Shown one piece after another: positions 12,570-13,357 of a stretch of DNA of 13,357 nucleotides. The notes under the pieces are model-generated. The model did not search any database. It had not been told where the DNA came from and saw nothing but the letters and a program-made list of their open reading frames with translations. The stretch comes from CAZDDA01 sp964568045 (lineage in GTDB: Bacteria > Bipolaricaulota > Bipolaricaulia > UBA7950 > UBA9294), in the NCBI GenBank assembly GCA_964568045.1, contig CAZMOL010000047.1, positions 1 through 13,357 on the forward strand, in the 5' to 3' direction. The number at the start of each line of letters is the position of its first letter. Positions within the stretch are counted from its first letter, which is position 1. Position numbers and translations under genes: made by a program.

Positions 12570-13357
12570 ATGGGGAACATTGTTGATCTGTTTTGCGATA
12601 TGGTAAAGATAGACAGCGAGTCGGGCGAGGAAGAACGGTTCATTGACTACCTTAAGGACCTCTTAGAAAAGGAGCTTGAAGCACGCTGTGAGCTCGACGC
12701 CTACGGGAACCTGATCGCCCACGTTCCCGCAAAAGGATCGGATAAGACCGAACCGATTCTCCTCGGTGCTCATGCCGACACAGTGAAGCCGGGGAAAGGG
12801 ATCAAGCCGGTGATCGAGGACGGGGTGATCCGCTCCGCCGGGGAGACGATCCTCGGTGCCGACGACAAGGCCGGTATCGCCGCGGTTCTCGAGGCAGTGA
12901 GAACAGTAAAGAGGCGGCCTCCAGTGGAGGTCGTGATTACTCGCAGCGAGGAGATTGGTCTCCTCGGTTCCAAGAACCTCGATCTCTCGATGGTTCAAGC
13001 GAAGAAAGGATTCGTCATCGATGGCGACGAGCTGGATACGGTGATCATCGGAGGACCCTCGCACGTCTCACTCGACATCAACATCAAAGGGAAAGCGGCA
13101 CATGCTGGAATGGAACCGGAGAAGGGAATCTCAGCGATCCGCGTCGCTGCCAAGGCGATCGCTGCGATGCCCGAGGGACGTATCGATGAGGAGACGACCG
13201 CCAATGTGGGAACGATCCATGGTGGGATGATTCGAAACGGTGTGCCGGAGAGGGTGACAATCCAGGCCGAGTGTCGCAGCCTCAACCATGACAAGTGCAT
13301 GCGCCAGGCCGAGGTGATGCAACGTGCCTTCGAAGAGGCAGCAAAGGAGATGGGAGC
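12570..13357 (+). CDS. PepT-like M20 family metallopeptidase (truncated by window end)
   Basis: The visible 262 residues are the N-terminal part of an M20 peptidase resembling the PepT-like subgroup (COG2195), dinuclear zinc enzymes that cleave small peptides or amide bonds such as N-carbamoyl or N-acyl amino acids. Metal-site residues are visible: H68 and D70 in LLGAHADT, bridging D98 in LGADDKAG, catalytic E127 and ligand E128 in TRSEEIG, and D151 in FVIDGDE. The lid/dimerisation domain starts near 168 with KGKAAHAG (H178) and is only partly present. The last zinc ligand histidine lies beyond the window; about 100 more residues are expected. ATG 12570 follows AAAGGAGGAG (12554-12563). M20 relatives include carbamoylases that act downstream of hydantoinases, which fits the cluster, but PepT-like similarity favours a peptidase. 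Confidence 0.9.
   Translation, partial: MGNIVDLFCDMVKIDSESGEEERFIDYLKDLLEKELEARCELDAYGNLIAHVPAKGSDKTEPILLGAHADTVKPGKGIKPVIEDGVIRSAGETILGADDKAGIAAVLEAVRTVKRRPPVEVVITRSEEIGLLGSKNLDLSMVQAKKGFVIDGDELDTVIIGGPSHVSLDINIKGKAAHAGMEPEKGISAIRVAAKAIAAMPEGRIDEETTANVGTIHGGMIRNGVPERVTIQAECRSLNHDKCMRQAEVMQRAFEEAAKEMG

Noticed and set aside
1..13357. CRISPR array, insertion sequence, prophage or integrase genes
   Set aside because: No regularly spaced repeats, transposase or phage proteins, or terminal repeats were seen.

Overview
This window is bacterial. It opens with the 3' end of a 23S rRNA gene and a complete 5S rRNA gene, and nearly every protein gene has a strong AGGAGG-type ribosome binding site. Base composition is moderately GC-rich. 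AMMECR1, AroM, DUF917 and PepT-like families together suggest an anaerobic or deep-branching lineage, but the sequence does not fix the phylum.

Region 1 (1-377) is the tail of an rRNA operon. Region 2 (427-2597) holds three housekeeping-type genes: a cation diffusion facilitator (+), an O6-alkylguanine-DNA alkyltransferase (-) and an AMMECR1-domain protein with an N-terminal export signal (-). The first two are convergent and their stop codons overlap in one CTAG. Region 3 (2598-2944) is a divergent intergenic region dense in inverted repeats, with a plausible plus-strand promoter.

Region 4 (2945 to the window end) is a long run of plus-strand genes that looks like one catabolic operon. In order it holds: a metal-dependent enzyme of the aminopeptidase T / NicX (2,5-dihydroxypyridine dioxygenase) fold; two Asp/Glu/hydantoin racemase-family proteins; an AroM-family protein; a third racemase-family protein; a peptide/nickel-type ABC transporter (binding protein, internal terminator, two permeases, no ATPase); a DUF917 (S-methyl-thiohydantoin-desulfurase-like) protein; a short nitroreductase; a 93-aa protein of unknown function; and a PepT-like M20 peptidase cut by the window edge.

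A reasonable reading is that a small amide-containing or heterocyclic compound (hydantoin-like, peptide-like or N-heterocyclic) is captured by the binding protein and imported by the two permeases. The racemase-fold, DUF917, NicX-like and M20 enzymes would then process it. All three racemase-family proteins keep both catalytic cysteine positions, and AroM keeps a comparable pair. The substrate is not determined by the sequence. The combination of four tandem racemase-fold proteins with a NicX-like enzyme and a DUF917 protein is the most interesting and possibly undescribed system here.
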